Shown here piece after piece: positions 16,799-24,786 of a DNA stretch of 64,000 nt. Position 1 is the stretch's first letter, and each line of letters starts with the position of its first letter. Position numbers and translations under genes: made by a program. This DNA is from Caulobacter rhizosphaerae (lineage in GTDB: Bacteria > Pseudomonadota > Alphaproteobacteria > Caulobacterales > Caulobacteraceae), in assembly GCF_010977555.1 (NCBI RefSeq), contig NZ_CP048815.1:3898501-3962500 (forward strand), read 5' to 3'. Under the pieces are notes generated by a model, which was not told the origin of the DNA, searched no databases, and was given only the letters and a program-made list of their open reading frames with translations.

Positions 16799-18358
16799 TC
16801 AGGGCCGCCGCAGGAGCACCGTGGTGATCGCGCGCGGCGGTGCGATCACCGTCGGCTGGCCAGACGCAGGGCAAGCCTGGGCGCGCGGCCGGGCGTCCTG
16901 GTAGACCGCCTCGGCGCGCCACCGCGCCCGCGCCAGCCCCCGGGTCGTCACGGTCAGCTTGCGCGCGTAGGGGCCGTGATTGACGTGGACGACGACCGCC
17001 TGGCGTCCGTCGGGCGACAGGGCCGTGATCGTGTCGGGATCATCGTTGCGCACCAGGCGGTAGCCCGGGCGGATATGACGGCTAAAACTGGCCATGGCCC
17101 AGTACTTGGCGGTGACGTGCAGGCTCATGTCGGCGGGCCGGCGGGTCGACATGTCCGTGCGCACCAGCCCCCAGTTCGAGCCCGCCTCGCCCTTCAAGGC
17201 GCTGGGCTCGACGGCTTGCCACAGGACCCAGGCCTCCGGCTCCAGGCGCTTGAGGTCCAGGACGATCTGCTCGCCCAGCGCCAGGGCCGAGGAAGGATCG
17301 GAAAAATCCTGCACCGTGTTGGGCGCGGAAAGGTCCACCTCGGACATCCACAGCGGAAGGCCGGCGACGGCGGCGATGTCGCGCGGCCCGGTCGCCCCGG
17401 TGGTGCTGTAGGTATGGACGTTGAGCTGGCGCACGACCGCCTTGGCCGGGGTCGAATAGCCCGACCAGTCCTTGACGAAGGTGTCGGGATTGGTCTCGTC
17501 CATCGCCGACAGCAGCGCAGGCGATCCGTGGGCGCGCAGGGCCGCGGCGGTCGCCAGCAGCATCCGAGACTGGCCGGCCGGGTCGAAATAGTTCCCCTCC
17601 TGGCGGTTGCCCGCCACCCAGTAGGGCGTGTTGGGTTCGTTCAGGGGCGCGAGGCTGTGGAAGCGGATCCCGTGGCGGGCTTCCAGCCCCTGCATCGCAC
17701 GCACCAGATAATCGGCGAACAGCGGCTCCAGGCCGGGCCGCAGGTTGGGCTGCTGCTTGGCGCTGGCGCCGGCCACGTCGCCGCTGACGGTCATGAACCA
17801 CGGCGGGGAATAGGCGGCCGCCTCGATCAGGCGCTGGGTCTCCGGAACGCGTTTGCGCACGGCGCCCAGCCACCACTGCTGGCCGCTGTCGGCCGACCAG
17901 TCCCACATCGCCGGATCGTCGGGACGCCACCAGTCCAGGCCCGTCGCGCCCTCGGGCATCCGCCAGAGGCCAGGCACGTTGGCGTTGGGGCGCGAGAGCG
18001 GCGGCGTCCCGGGCTTGCGTCCGCCGCCGATGTTGTAGCGGGCGACCGTCAGGCCCAGCCCGTCCGGTCCATAGAGTAGGTCGGCCAGCCGCTCGCGGAT
18101 CGGACCGGGCCAATCGCCTATGGTGCTGGCGAACCAGGCCAGCGACGTGCCCCATCCCCGGAAGGCGGTTCGCGGGCGGGCCCAGTCGGCCGACACGGTG
18201 ATCGCGACCCGCGCCGCGCAGGGGGCGGGTGTGGTCGTCGAACCCGGCTCCGCGGCCATTGTCGTGACCGGCGCGGCGAGCAACGCCCCGGCCATGGCGA
18301 CGAGCGCGCCCCGACTCCCGCGTCGCCCTGGTCGTCGCGCCCGTCGCGCGCCGCTCAC
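16799..18358 (-). CDS. Glycoside hydrolase family 30, possible endo-beta-1,6-galactanase
   Basis: 519-aa secreted GH30 enzyme: an Arg-rich export leader (~residues 1-35), a (beta/alpha)8 barrel beginning GWGTSLAWFAS, and a small C-terminal beta domain. The acid/base is E241 (LAPLNEPNTPYW) and the nucleophile E340 (LWMSEVD). GH30 includes beta-1,6-galactanases, glucocerebrosidases and xylanases; I lean to galactanase from the dgoD context. The start is a GTG overlapping the GH2 stop (GTGA on the minus strand). Translation is therefore coupled to the GH2 gene. Confidence 0.87.
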   Translation of the reverse strand: MSGARRARRPGRRGSRGALVAMAGALLAAPVTTMAAEPGSTTTPAPCAARVAITVSADWARPRTAFRGWGTSLAWFASTIGDWPGPIRERLADLLYGPDGLGLTVARYNIGGGRKPGTPPLSRPNANVPGLWRMPEGATGLDWWRPDDPAMWDWSADSGQQWWLGAVRKRVPETQRLIEAAAYSPPWFMTVSGDVAGASAKQQPNLRPGLEPLFADYLVRAMQGLEARHGIRFHSLAPLNEPNTPYWVAGNRQEGNYFDPAGQSRMLLATAAALRAHGSPALLSAMDETNPDTFVKDWSGYSTPAKAVVRQLNVHTYSTTGATGPRDIAAVAGLPLWMSEVDLSAPNTVQDFSDPSSALALGEQIVLDLKRLEPEAWVLWQAVEPSALKGEAGSNWGLVRTDMSTRRPADMSLHVTAKYWAMASFSRHIRPGYRLVRNDDPDTITALSPDGRQAVVVHVNHGPYARKLTVTTRGLARARWRAEAVYQDARPRAQACPASGQPTVIAPPRAITTVLLRRP

Positions 18359-21243
18359 GGCGCGGCCAGCCGGCGCAGTTGGTCCGCAGACACGCGCGCG
18401 GCGGGCCGGAAGGCCTCGCCCTGCATATAGCGTTCGAGGCTGGCGACCAGCTGGCGGCTGACAGGGTCCTGCGCCTCGGCGCCGTCGAGCGCGAAGCCGC
18501 AGACGATCGCCCGGCCCTTGCCCACTGAGACCTCGATCACCAGCCCCAGGGGCCGGGCCGTGAACCAGTCGTCGATGACCCGGACGATCGGCTCGACGCC
18601 GGGCGGCAGCAGGTCCAGCCGCAGCGCGCCCGCCCGATGCATCAGGTACCACCACTGCCAGTTGCTGTGCGTCTCGGTGGGGAAGTCGGCCAGGGCGGGA
18701 TGGGCGGGATCGCAAAGCACGCCCAGCGTCGTCGGCGCCTGGCCTTGGGTCCACAGGGTGTTCCAGAAGATGCTGGAGAAACCGAGCTGGACGGGGCGCT
18801 CGGCATAGTTGGCCACCTTCGCGCCGGGAAGACCGATCAGCGCGTCGCCGCCCTGGGCCAGGTGATCCAGCAGCGCCTGGTCGATGCGGTCGGCGCGCCG
18901 CACCCGGCCACCCGCCTCGCGTGGGACCGCGGCAGGGTAGACCCACAGGTCCCAGTCATTCTGCGCAAGGACGCGTCCACCCCGCCGCACGCCGACGATC
19001 AGCTTGGCGGTGGTGGCGCGTGGCGCGGTCAGGACGGGCGCGGCGGACAGGCCGATCGGCGCATTGCCCAACGCGACGGTGCGCGACGGAAAGACGCCTT
19101 GCGCCAGCTCCGCGCCGTCGGCGGCCTGGACCCGCCATTCGATGTCCGCGTTCTCAATCGGCGCGGCCCCGAAATGCGCGATGTCGACGGCGAAGGGGAA
19201 CGGCTGGCCTGACTGCAGGACGCGGGCCGGCATCCGGGCCAGGGGGACGGTCGGCGCGCAGAAGCGCTGATACTCCTGCCCCGTCACATAGCCCTTGTCA
19301 TCCCAGAAGGGGTCGACCACCCCGACCAGCGCCGTGCCCTGGCCGGGAAAATCCTGCAGGCCCAGCAGCTGGAAGCCGCCCATCCCGTGGGTGCGCAGGG
19401 CGCTTTCAATATCTTCCTTGTAGCAGAGCACCTGCAGCCGGCCCGAGGCGTGAAGGAACTCCGGAGCCTGGCCGGCCAGGCCGCTGTCGCGCAGGCGATC
19501 GGCGAAGATGTCGAAGTTTTTGGCCTTCAGGTAGCCGGTGTATTTGCGCCGCTCCTCCAGGTTCGGATAGACGCACCACTGGCCGATCTCGTGGCTGATG
19601 ACCGGCACGCGATACTGGCCGATGAAGTCGCGGTAGTCGGTCTGGGTTTCCGGCGGCTTGCTGTTGATGCGCGACTTCAGGCCCTCTCCCCAGTTCTGGA
19701 CCCGCGGCGTCGGCGTGAGGTGAAACTGGTTGTCCTCGATCAGCGGCCAGCCCGCGCCGGAGGTCCACAGCCGGCGGGCGTCCAGGCCACGATAGTGGCG
19801 GACATAGGCGCCCAGGAAGGCGTCGCGCTTGGCCTCGCCCTCTTTGGTCTTGCCGCCGCCAGGCTCGTTGCCATGGGTCATCAGCATGAACGAGGGGTGG
19901 TTGCCATGCGCGGCCAGGATCCGGTCGGTCTCGGCATAGACCCACTGATCGACCGGCAGGCCGCTGCCGATGCGTGAAGACTGGTTGGCCCACACCGTCT
20001 CGACCTGCACGTAGACCCCGGCCTCGTCGGCGGCGTCGAACGCGGCCTCGGGCGGACAGTAGCTGTGGAAGCGCAGGTGGTTGAGGCCGTAGTCCTTCAC
20101 CCGCCGCATGATCCGCCGCCAGCTGCCGATGTCGGTGGCCGGATGGCCGGTCAACGGGAAGATGGCGCATTCCAGCGCGCCCCGGAACATTACCGGCCGG
20201 TCGTTCAGGGTGAAGCCGCTCGGCGTGGCCGCCAGCTCACGCCAGCCGAAGCGGCCTTTCCAGGCCTCGCCTTTGGCCAGCCGGACCGTGACCTCGTGCA
20301 ACACGGGATTGAACTCGTCCCAGGTCCGCATCGCCGCGGCGTCCGAAGGCCGGATCGCGACCTCGAAGGCGCCCTGGCCTCCCGTCCACGTCACGGTCCC
20401 CCGCGTCGATCGGCCGGCGAAGACGACCTCGGCGGCGCCGAGGGGCGGCGCCCCGGCGATCCGGCGCAGCGTGCCGCGCACCGTCAGGGTGCGCTCGGCC
20501 AGGGCGGGATGCAGGTCCACCCGCTCGATCCAGACCGGCTCGGTGGCGCGAAGCTCGATCCGCCCGGCGATCCCGTTCCAGTTGCCCTGGGTGTGGTCGG
20601 TGACGCCATGGCCGTTATGGCCGATCTCGACGATCATCCGGTTGTCGACGCGGATCGTCAGGCGCCGCCGGCCCGGCTCGACGATCCCCAGGTCATGGCG
20701 GTGCGGCACATGCAGGGCGTCGCTGCGCCCGACGAGGCGGTCGTCGAGCCACACCTGGGTCTCCCAGTGCGGCCGCTCGAGGAACAGCTCCACCCGCTTG
20801 CCTCGCCAAGACGCCGGGATGTCGATGTCGCGCTGGTACCAGGCCGGGCCGCGATACCAGCTGTCGGGTTGCAGGAAGAAGGGAACCTTGAAGTCGTCCG
20901 CCGCCCGGTAGCGGGCATAGTCGGGCGCGTTGAAGAACGAGCGGTCGTTGATGTCGCCCGTCCAAGGCGTGGTCAGCCTCACCGGGTTGCCGACGCCCCG
21001 CTGTTCCAGACTCCCCGGCAAGGGCAGGCGGTCGGCAAGGGCGCGCGCGAACCAGCGCTGCCCCAGGCCCGTATCGTCCTGGTCGATCGCGCGACGCCAG
21101 CTGCCACCGAGATCGGCGTTCGCGCCGCCCACGCCGGCGACGGCCTGGGCCACGTCGATCAGCCCGAGGAACGGCGCGATCCCCAGCGACTGGACGAGCC
21201 GGCGGCGGCTGAGCCTTTGGCGAGGCTGGGGGCTGGTTTCCAT
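18355..21243 (-). CDS. Glycoside hydrolase family 2 (beta-galactosidase-like)
   Basis: 962-aa GH2 enzyme with a twin-arginine leader (SRRRLVQSLG, ~residues 11-20). A sugar-binding jelly roll, an immunoglobulin-like domain and a (beta/alpha)8 barrel follow. The acid/base is E460 in THGNEPGGG and the nucleophile E552 in ISHEIGQW. GH2 covers beta-galactosidases, glucuronidases and mannosidases, and the sequence alone does not choose between them. ATG 21243 is preferred because it starts at the leader, although the frame is open upstream. It is first in a two-gene operon with GH30. Confidence 0.9.
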   Translation of the reverse strand: METSPQPRQRLSRRRLVQSLGIAPFLGLIDVAQAVAGVGGANADLGGSWRRAIDQDDTGLGQRWFARALADRLPLPGSLEQRGVGNPVRLTTPWTGDINDRSFFNAPDYARYRAADDFKVPFFLQPDSWYRGPAWYQRDIDIPASWRGKRVELFLERPHWETQVWLDDRLVGRSDALHVPHRHDLGIVEPGRRRLTIRVDNRMIVEIGHNGHGVTDHTQGNWNGIAGRIELRATEPVWIERVDLHPALAERTLTVRGTLRRIAGAPPLGAAEVVFAGRSTRGTVTWTGGQGAFEVAIRPSDAAAMRTWDEFNPVLHEVTVRLAKGEAWKGRFGWRELAATPSGFTLNDRPVMFRGALECAIFPLTGHPATDIGSWRRIMRRVKDYGLNHLRFHSYCPPEAAFDAADEAGVYVQVETVWANQSSRIGSGLPVDQWVYAETDRILAAHGNHPSFMLMTHGNEPGGGKTKEGEAKRDAFLGAYVRHYRGLDARRLWTSGAGWPLIEDNQFHLTPTPRVQNWGEGLKSRINSKPPETQTDYRDFIGQYRVPVISHEIGQWCVYPNLEERRKYTGYLKAKNFDIFADRLRDSGLAGQAPEFLHASGRLQVLCYKEDIESALRTHGMGGFQLLGLQDFPGQGTALVGVVDPFWDDKGYVTGQEYQRFCAPTVPLARMPARVLQSGQPFPFAVDIAHFGAAPIENADIEWRVQAADGAELAQGVFPSRTVALGNAPIGLSAAPVLTAPRATTAKLIVGVRRGGRVLAQNDWDLWVYPAAVPREAGGRVRRADRIDQALLDHLAQGGDALIGLPGAKVANYAERPVQLGFSSIFWNTLWTQGQAPTTLGVLCDPAHPALADFPTETHSNWQWWYLMHRAGALRLDLLPPGVEPIVRVIDDWFTARPLGLVIEVSVGKGRAIVCGFALDGAEAQDPVSRQLVASLERYMQGEAFRPAARVSADQLRRLAAP

Positions 21244-21303
21244 GTCCGTTTTTCTCCCGATCAAGCATCCGACCCGAACGCGAGTCTTCCGGCGCTTCAT
21301 TTT

Positions 21304-21339
21304 ATGTATGACATTATTTTCCACATCTCGCCTTGGCAA
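21304..21339 (-). promoter_or_regulatory. Promoter and candidate GntR operator of the GH2-GH30 operon
   Basis: On the minus strand, TTGCCA (21339-21334), a 17-bp spacer and TAATGT (21316-21311) make a sigma70-type promoter. The odd palindrome ATGT-ATG-ACAT (21304-21314) overlaps the -10 box, as expected for a repressor site. The same core occurs at 13322 and 21491. Confidence 0.55.
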
Positions 21340-21490
21340 GCCTTGTCGTAGGGCGACCTGCGCCGCGCGCAGGTCGAAGAATTTCAACGGATAACGGCGC
21401 TGTAGCTGGCTTGTTCGCAGTAAATGAACCTTGAGGCGCTCGAACACCTTGCCTCAACCACGCTTGATCAGGGAGCCCCACCCAAAAGAG

Positions 21491-21531
21491 AAATATGATT
21501 TATTGACGGAAGTGGCGCGAGAGCATATCCG
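21491..21531 (+). promoter_or_regulatory. Promoter and candidate GntR operator of the TonB-dependent receptor
   Basis: The palindrome AAAT-ATG-ATTT (21491-21501) lies directly upstream of TTGACG (21503-21508), a 17-bp spacer and TATCCG (21526-21531). Transcription would begin near 21537, which rules out the GTG at 21531 as the receptor start. Confidence 0.55.
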
Positions 21532-21581
21532 TGCCCCGCAGACCGGCGCCTAGCCGGCATAGCCAAGGGATGGAGGGTTCA

Positions 21582-24371
21582 ATGGTCGTGAGGCGTAAGC
21601 TCGTGTCGAGAGCGTCGATGATGGTGGTCGGCGCGATGATGGCCGTACCGGCGGCCGCGCAGACCTCGTCGTCCGCGCCCCCGCCCGCCAGCGGCCAGGA
21701 CGCCGCCGAGGTCAGCGAGATCGTCGTCACCGGCGTCCGCGCCAGCCTCAACTCCGCCCAGGAGCTCAAGCGCCACAGCGACCAGATCGTCGACTCGATC
21801 CAGGCCCAGGACATCGGCAAGCTGCCGGACGCCAACACGGTGGAGTCGCTGCAACGGATCGCCGGCGTGCAGATCCAGCGGCGCTACGGCGAAGGCGGGA
21901 CGGATGTCGACCATCGCACCCAGCCGGCGATCGCCATCCGCGGCCTCACCCAGGTGCGCACGCTGATCGACGGGCGCGACACCTATTCGGCGTCCGGCGG
22001 GCGCAACTTCGACATCGAGGCCCTGCCGCCCGAGCTTCTGGCCGGCATCGACGTCTACAAGAACCCGTCGGCCGAGGTGATCGAGGGCGGCATAGGCGGC
22101 GTGGTCAACCTGCGCACCCGCCTGCCCTTCGACCAGAAGGGCCAGGTCATCAACGCCACGGCGCGCGGCAGCTATTACGACCTGGCCGACAAGTGGGGCG
22201 GTTCCGGCTCGGCCCTATACAGCAACCGCTGGGAGACCGGCCACGGCGAGATGGGCCTGCTGCTCAACGGCGTCTACAGCAAGAGCCAGTACCGGCAGGA
22301 CGCGCTGCTGGTGCAGCCGTTCTTCAACATCGCGGCGGGCGGCTTTCCCGGGGCCCCGGCCGGGGCCCGCGCGCCGCTGGGCTTCCAGATCTATGACGAG
22401 CTGGGCGAGCGCGAGCGCCGGACCCTCGCGGGCGCCTTCCAGTGGGCGATCTCCGACCGCCTCGACCTGACGCTGCAGGCGCTCGACAGCCGTTATCGGT
22501 TCGAGCGTACGGGCCGCTACTACTACAACATCACCCACGGCCAGAACCCGACGCCGACACCTGGGGCCAGTTTCGGCTACGCCGCCGACGGGCGCCTGGT
22601 CCGCGGTTCATACGACAACATGGTCTTCGAATCGGCCCGCTACGACCAGGACCTGAAGTCCAGGAACACCAACCTCACCGGGCGGCTGGTGTGGCGTCCC
22701 ACCGACACGCTGACGACGACCTTCGACGCGCAATACCTGAAGTCCAGCTACGACGTCGACGCCAACGGCTTCGTCATCTCGCAGTTCGCCGACGGATCGG
22801 AGCTGCCCTCGGCGTCGCCGAACAAGAGCACCGTCGATTTCGACATCTCCAGCGACCCGACCTGGACGGTGCGCGACCCGGCGCTGCTGACCGATCCCAA
22901 TCGCTACCGCTTCGCCTATCTGGCCGACTACTTCACCCGCAATAACGCCGACCAGCTGGCGCTGCGCTATGACGTCAAATGGGAGCCGGCAGGGTCGATC
23001 GTGAAATCGGTGACCGCCGGCGTGCGCTATGCCGACAGCGACGTCACCCTACGCGGCTACGGCGACGGCTTTTGCACGTTCACCAGCGGCAACTCGCCCA
23101 GCTGCGCCGCGCCAGCCGGGGCCGGCTACATTCCCTACACCGCCGCGCGCCAGGACCTGATCATCAGCGGACCCGCGCCGGGCTTCTTCGAGGGCCGCAC
23201 GGTGAGCGGCGTGCTCTATCCCGATTTCCCGTCCGGCGGCGTGTCCGAGAGCCTGACCAAGACCTATCAGATCTTCGGCGCCCAGCGGCGGCTGCGCTTC
23301 AACCCGGCGGAGATCAACCGGCAGGGCGAGGAGATCCTGACCGGCTACGCCAGCGTCAAGCTGGGAACCGAGATCCTCGGCCTGCCCGTGGACGGCGCGG
23401 CCGGCTTGCGGCTGATCCAGACCAAGACCGCGTCGAGCGGCTATCTGTTTCCCGCCGACCCGACGATCGATCCGACCAACCCGGACGACCTGCAGGCCGT
23501 CACCGTGCGCCGCTCGTACTTCGAGGCCCTGCCCAGCGTGAACCTGCGGGCGATGTTCACCGACACGCTGCAGCTGCGCCTGGCGTTCAGCAAGGCGATC
23601 GCCCGGCCCGACTTCACCCAGATGGCCACCAATGTGAACCTGGGCCCGCCAATCACGGTGAACCCGTCCACCGGCCGCCCGGGCGGCTCGTCGGGCAACC
23701 CCCTGCTGGACCCGATCCGCTCGACCCAGTTCGACGCCTCGCTGGAATGGTACTTCTCGCGCGCCGGCTCGTTGACGGCGGGCGTGTTCCACAAGGACGT
23801 CGACGGTTTCCTGGCCAGCGGCCGGGTCGTGCGCACCTATAACGGCGTGCCCTACGACATCAGCACGACGGTCAACGCCAACTCCGGCAAGATCAAGGGC
23901 TACGAGCTGGCCTACCAACAGTTCTACGACTTCCTGCCGGGCGTCTTCAGCGGCCTGGGCCTGCAGGCCAACTACACCTATGTCGACAGCAGCGTGGAAA
24001 ACCCCTTCGCCACCCCTGGCGGCGGCATTCCGACCCTGGTTCCGCTCGAGAAGCTGTCCAAGCACAGCTACAACATCGTCGGCCTCTACGAGAAGGGGCC
24101 GCTGTCGGCGCGGGTCGCCTACAACTGGCGCGGCCGCTACCTGGACACCACGGTCGGCAGCGGCGCCAACGGCCAGCCGCAGATCCAGGCGCCCTACGCC
24201 AGCCTCGACGCCTCGATCGGCTACAACCTCAATTCGCACGTGGCCCTGACGCTCGAGGCGGTCAATCTCAACAACCGGATGAACCGCACCTACATCGGCT
24301 CCCCGACCGAGCCGCTCCAGTACACGCTCAACGACCGGCGCCTGGCCTTCTCGGTTCGGGTCACCTACTAG
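21582..24371 (+). CDS. TonB-dependent receptor for a glycan or oligosaccharide
   Basis: A 929-aa outer-membrane receptor with a Sec leader ending near AVPAAAQ. A TonB-box-like segment (SEIVVTGVR) follows, then the plug domain (DIGKLPDANTVESLQRIAGVQIQR) and a 22-strand barrel ending in the aromatic C-terminal signature (FSVRVTY). This subtype is common in Caulobacterales and Xanthomonadales carbohydrate loci. ATG 21582 is preferred over 21570 because GGAGGG precedes it and the promoter ends near 21531. It is divergent from GH2-GH30 and shares an operator-like site with that operon. Its ligand is probably the oligosaccharide the neighbouring GHs act on. Confidence 0.92.
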   Translation: MVVRRKLVSRASMMVVGAMMAVPAAAQTSSSAPPPASGQDAAEVSEIVVTGVRASLNSAQELKRHSDQIVDSIQAQDIGKLPDANTVESLQRIAGVQIQRRYGEGGTDVDHRTQPAIAIRGLTQVRTLIDGRDTYSASGGRNFDIEALPPELLAGIDVYKNPSAEVIEGGIGGVVNLRTRLPFDQKGQVINATARGSYYDLADKWGGSGSALYSNRWETGHGEMGLLLNGVYSKSQYRQDALLVQPFFNIAAGGFPGAPAGARAPLGFQIYDELGERERRTLAGAFQWAISDRLDLTLQALDSRYRFERTGRYYYNITHGQNPTPTPGASFGYAADGRLVRGSYDNMVFESARYDQDLKSRNTNLTGRLVWRPTDTLTTTFDAQYLKSSYDVDANGFVISQFADGSELPSASPNKSTVDFDISSDPTWTVRDPALLTDPNRYRFAYLADYFTRNNADQLALRYDVKWEPAGSIVKSVTAGVRYADSDVTLRGYGDGFCTFTSGNSPSCAAPAGAGYIPYTAARQDLIISGPAPGFFEGRTVSGVLYPDFPSGGVSESLTKTYQIFGAQRRLRFNPAEINRQGEEILTGYASVKLGTEILGLPVDGAAGLRLIQTKTASSGYLFPADPTIDPTNPDDLQAVTVRRSYFEALPSVNLRAMFTDTLQLRLAFSKAIARPDFTQMATNVNLGPPITVNPSTGRPGGSSGNPLLDPIRSTQFDASLEWYFSRAGSLTAGVFHKDVDGFLASGRVVRTYNGVPYDISTTVNANSGKIKGYELAYQQFYDFLPGVFSGLGLQANYTYVDSSVENPFATPGGGIPTLVPLEKLSKHSYNIVGLYEKGPLSARVAYNWRGRYLDTTVGSGANGQPQIQAPYASLDASIGYNLNSHVALTLEAVNLNNRMNRTYIGSPTEPLQYTLNDRRLAFSVRVTY

Positions 24372-24377
24372 CCGCCG

Positions 24378-24416
24378 CGCCGCCGACCTTGATCGATTCC
24401 GCCAAGGTCGGCGGCG
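24378..24416 (+). terminator. Hairpin terminator after the receptor gene
   Basis: A perfect 14-bp stem (24378-24391 pairing with 24403-24416; arm CGCCGCCGACCTTG) with an 11-base loop begins 6 bp after the receptor stop. Only TTG follows, so it is a poor-U intrinsic terminator or an RNA-stabilising stem. Confidence 0.7.
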
Positions 24417-24755
24417 TTGCCCTAGGCGCTGAGATCCGACGGCGGCGAGCCCGCCGTCACCTTGCGCCAACCGGCCAGCTCGACGCGGGCTTCGGGCTGC
24501 ATCCGTGGTCGTCGCGATGGAAACCTGGGTGCTGGAGACCCAAGCGATCTTCGAGGCCTGAGACGAAGACTCGGCCCACTAGCTCGTAACCTTCAGACTT
24601 CAGGGCGTCTCAGCGCCCTCTTCATCACCTCGACCTCGGCGCTCAACAGATGCGCCAACAACGGACTCTGACAGGCCTTCAGGAAGGCGACGTTAACTCG
24701 ACAGGCTGGGCCGCCGGCCGCCGCTGGACCACATCCGACGGCCTCTCTATAGGCG

Positions 24756-24769
24756 TGATAGCGCTATCA
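24756..24769. promoter_or_regulatory. LacI-family operator upstream of GH43
   Basis: TGATAGCGCTATCA is a perfect 14-bp palindrome with the central CG and the TG/CA ends expected of LacI/GalR-family operators. It lies 17 bp before the GH43 ATG and just downstream of a possible -10 (TCTATA, 24746-24751), a typical repressor position. No LacI-family gene is in the window, so the regulator acts from elsewhere. Confidence 0.75.
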
Positions 24770-24786
24770 ATCCGGACCCTCCCGCC

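Larger units (their letters stand above)
24372..24786. other. Intergenic stretch between receptor and GH43 genes
   Basis: 415 bp with a strong hairpin at its left end (24378-24416) and a LacI-type operator at its right end (24756-24769). In between I see no full gene. On the minus strand a short open stretch (~24597-24700) reads like a protein tail (AHLLSAEVEVMKRAL, then stop). It may be a gene remnant but cannot be assigned. Confidence 0.5.

Noticed and set aside
21531..21581. Upstream GTG/ATG starts for the TonB-dependent receptor
   Set aside because: The likely -10 box ends at 21531, and GGAGGG supports ATG 21582, where the signal peptide begins.
24597..24700. Short minus-strand protein-like tail (AHLLSAEVEVMKRAL)
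   Set aside because: No start, no family and only ~30 residues; it might be a remnant but cannot be supported as a gene.
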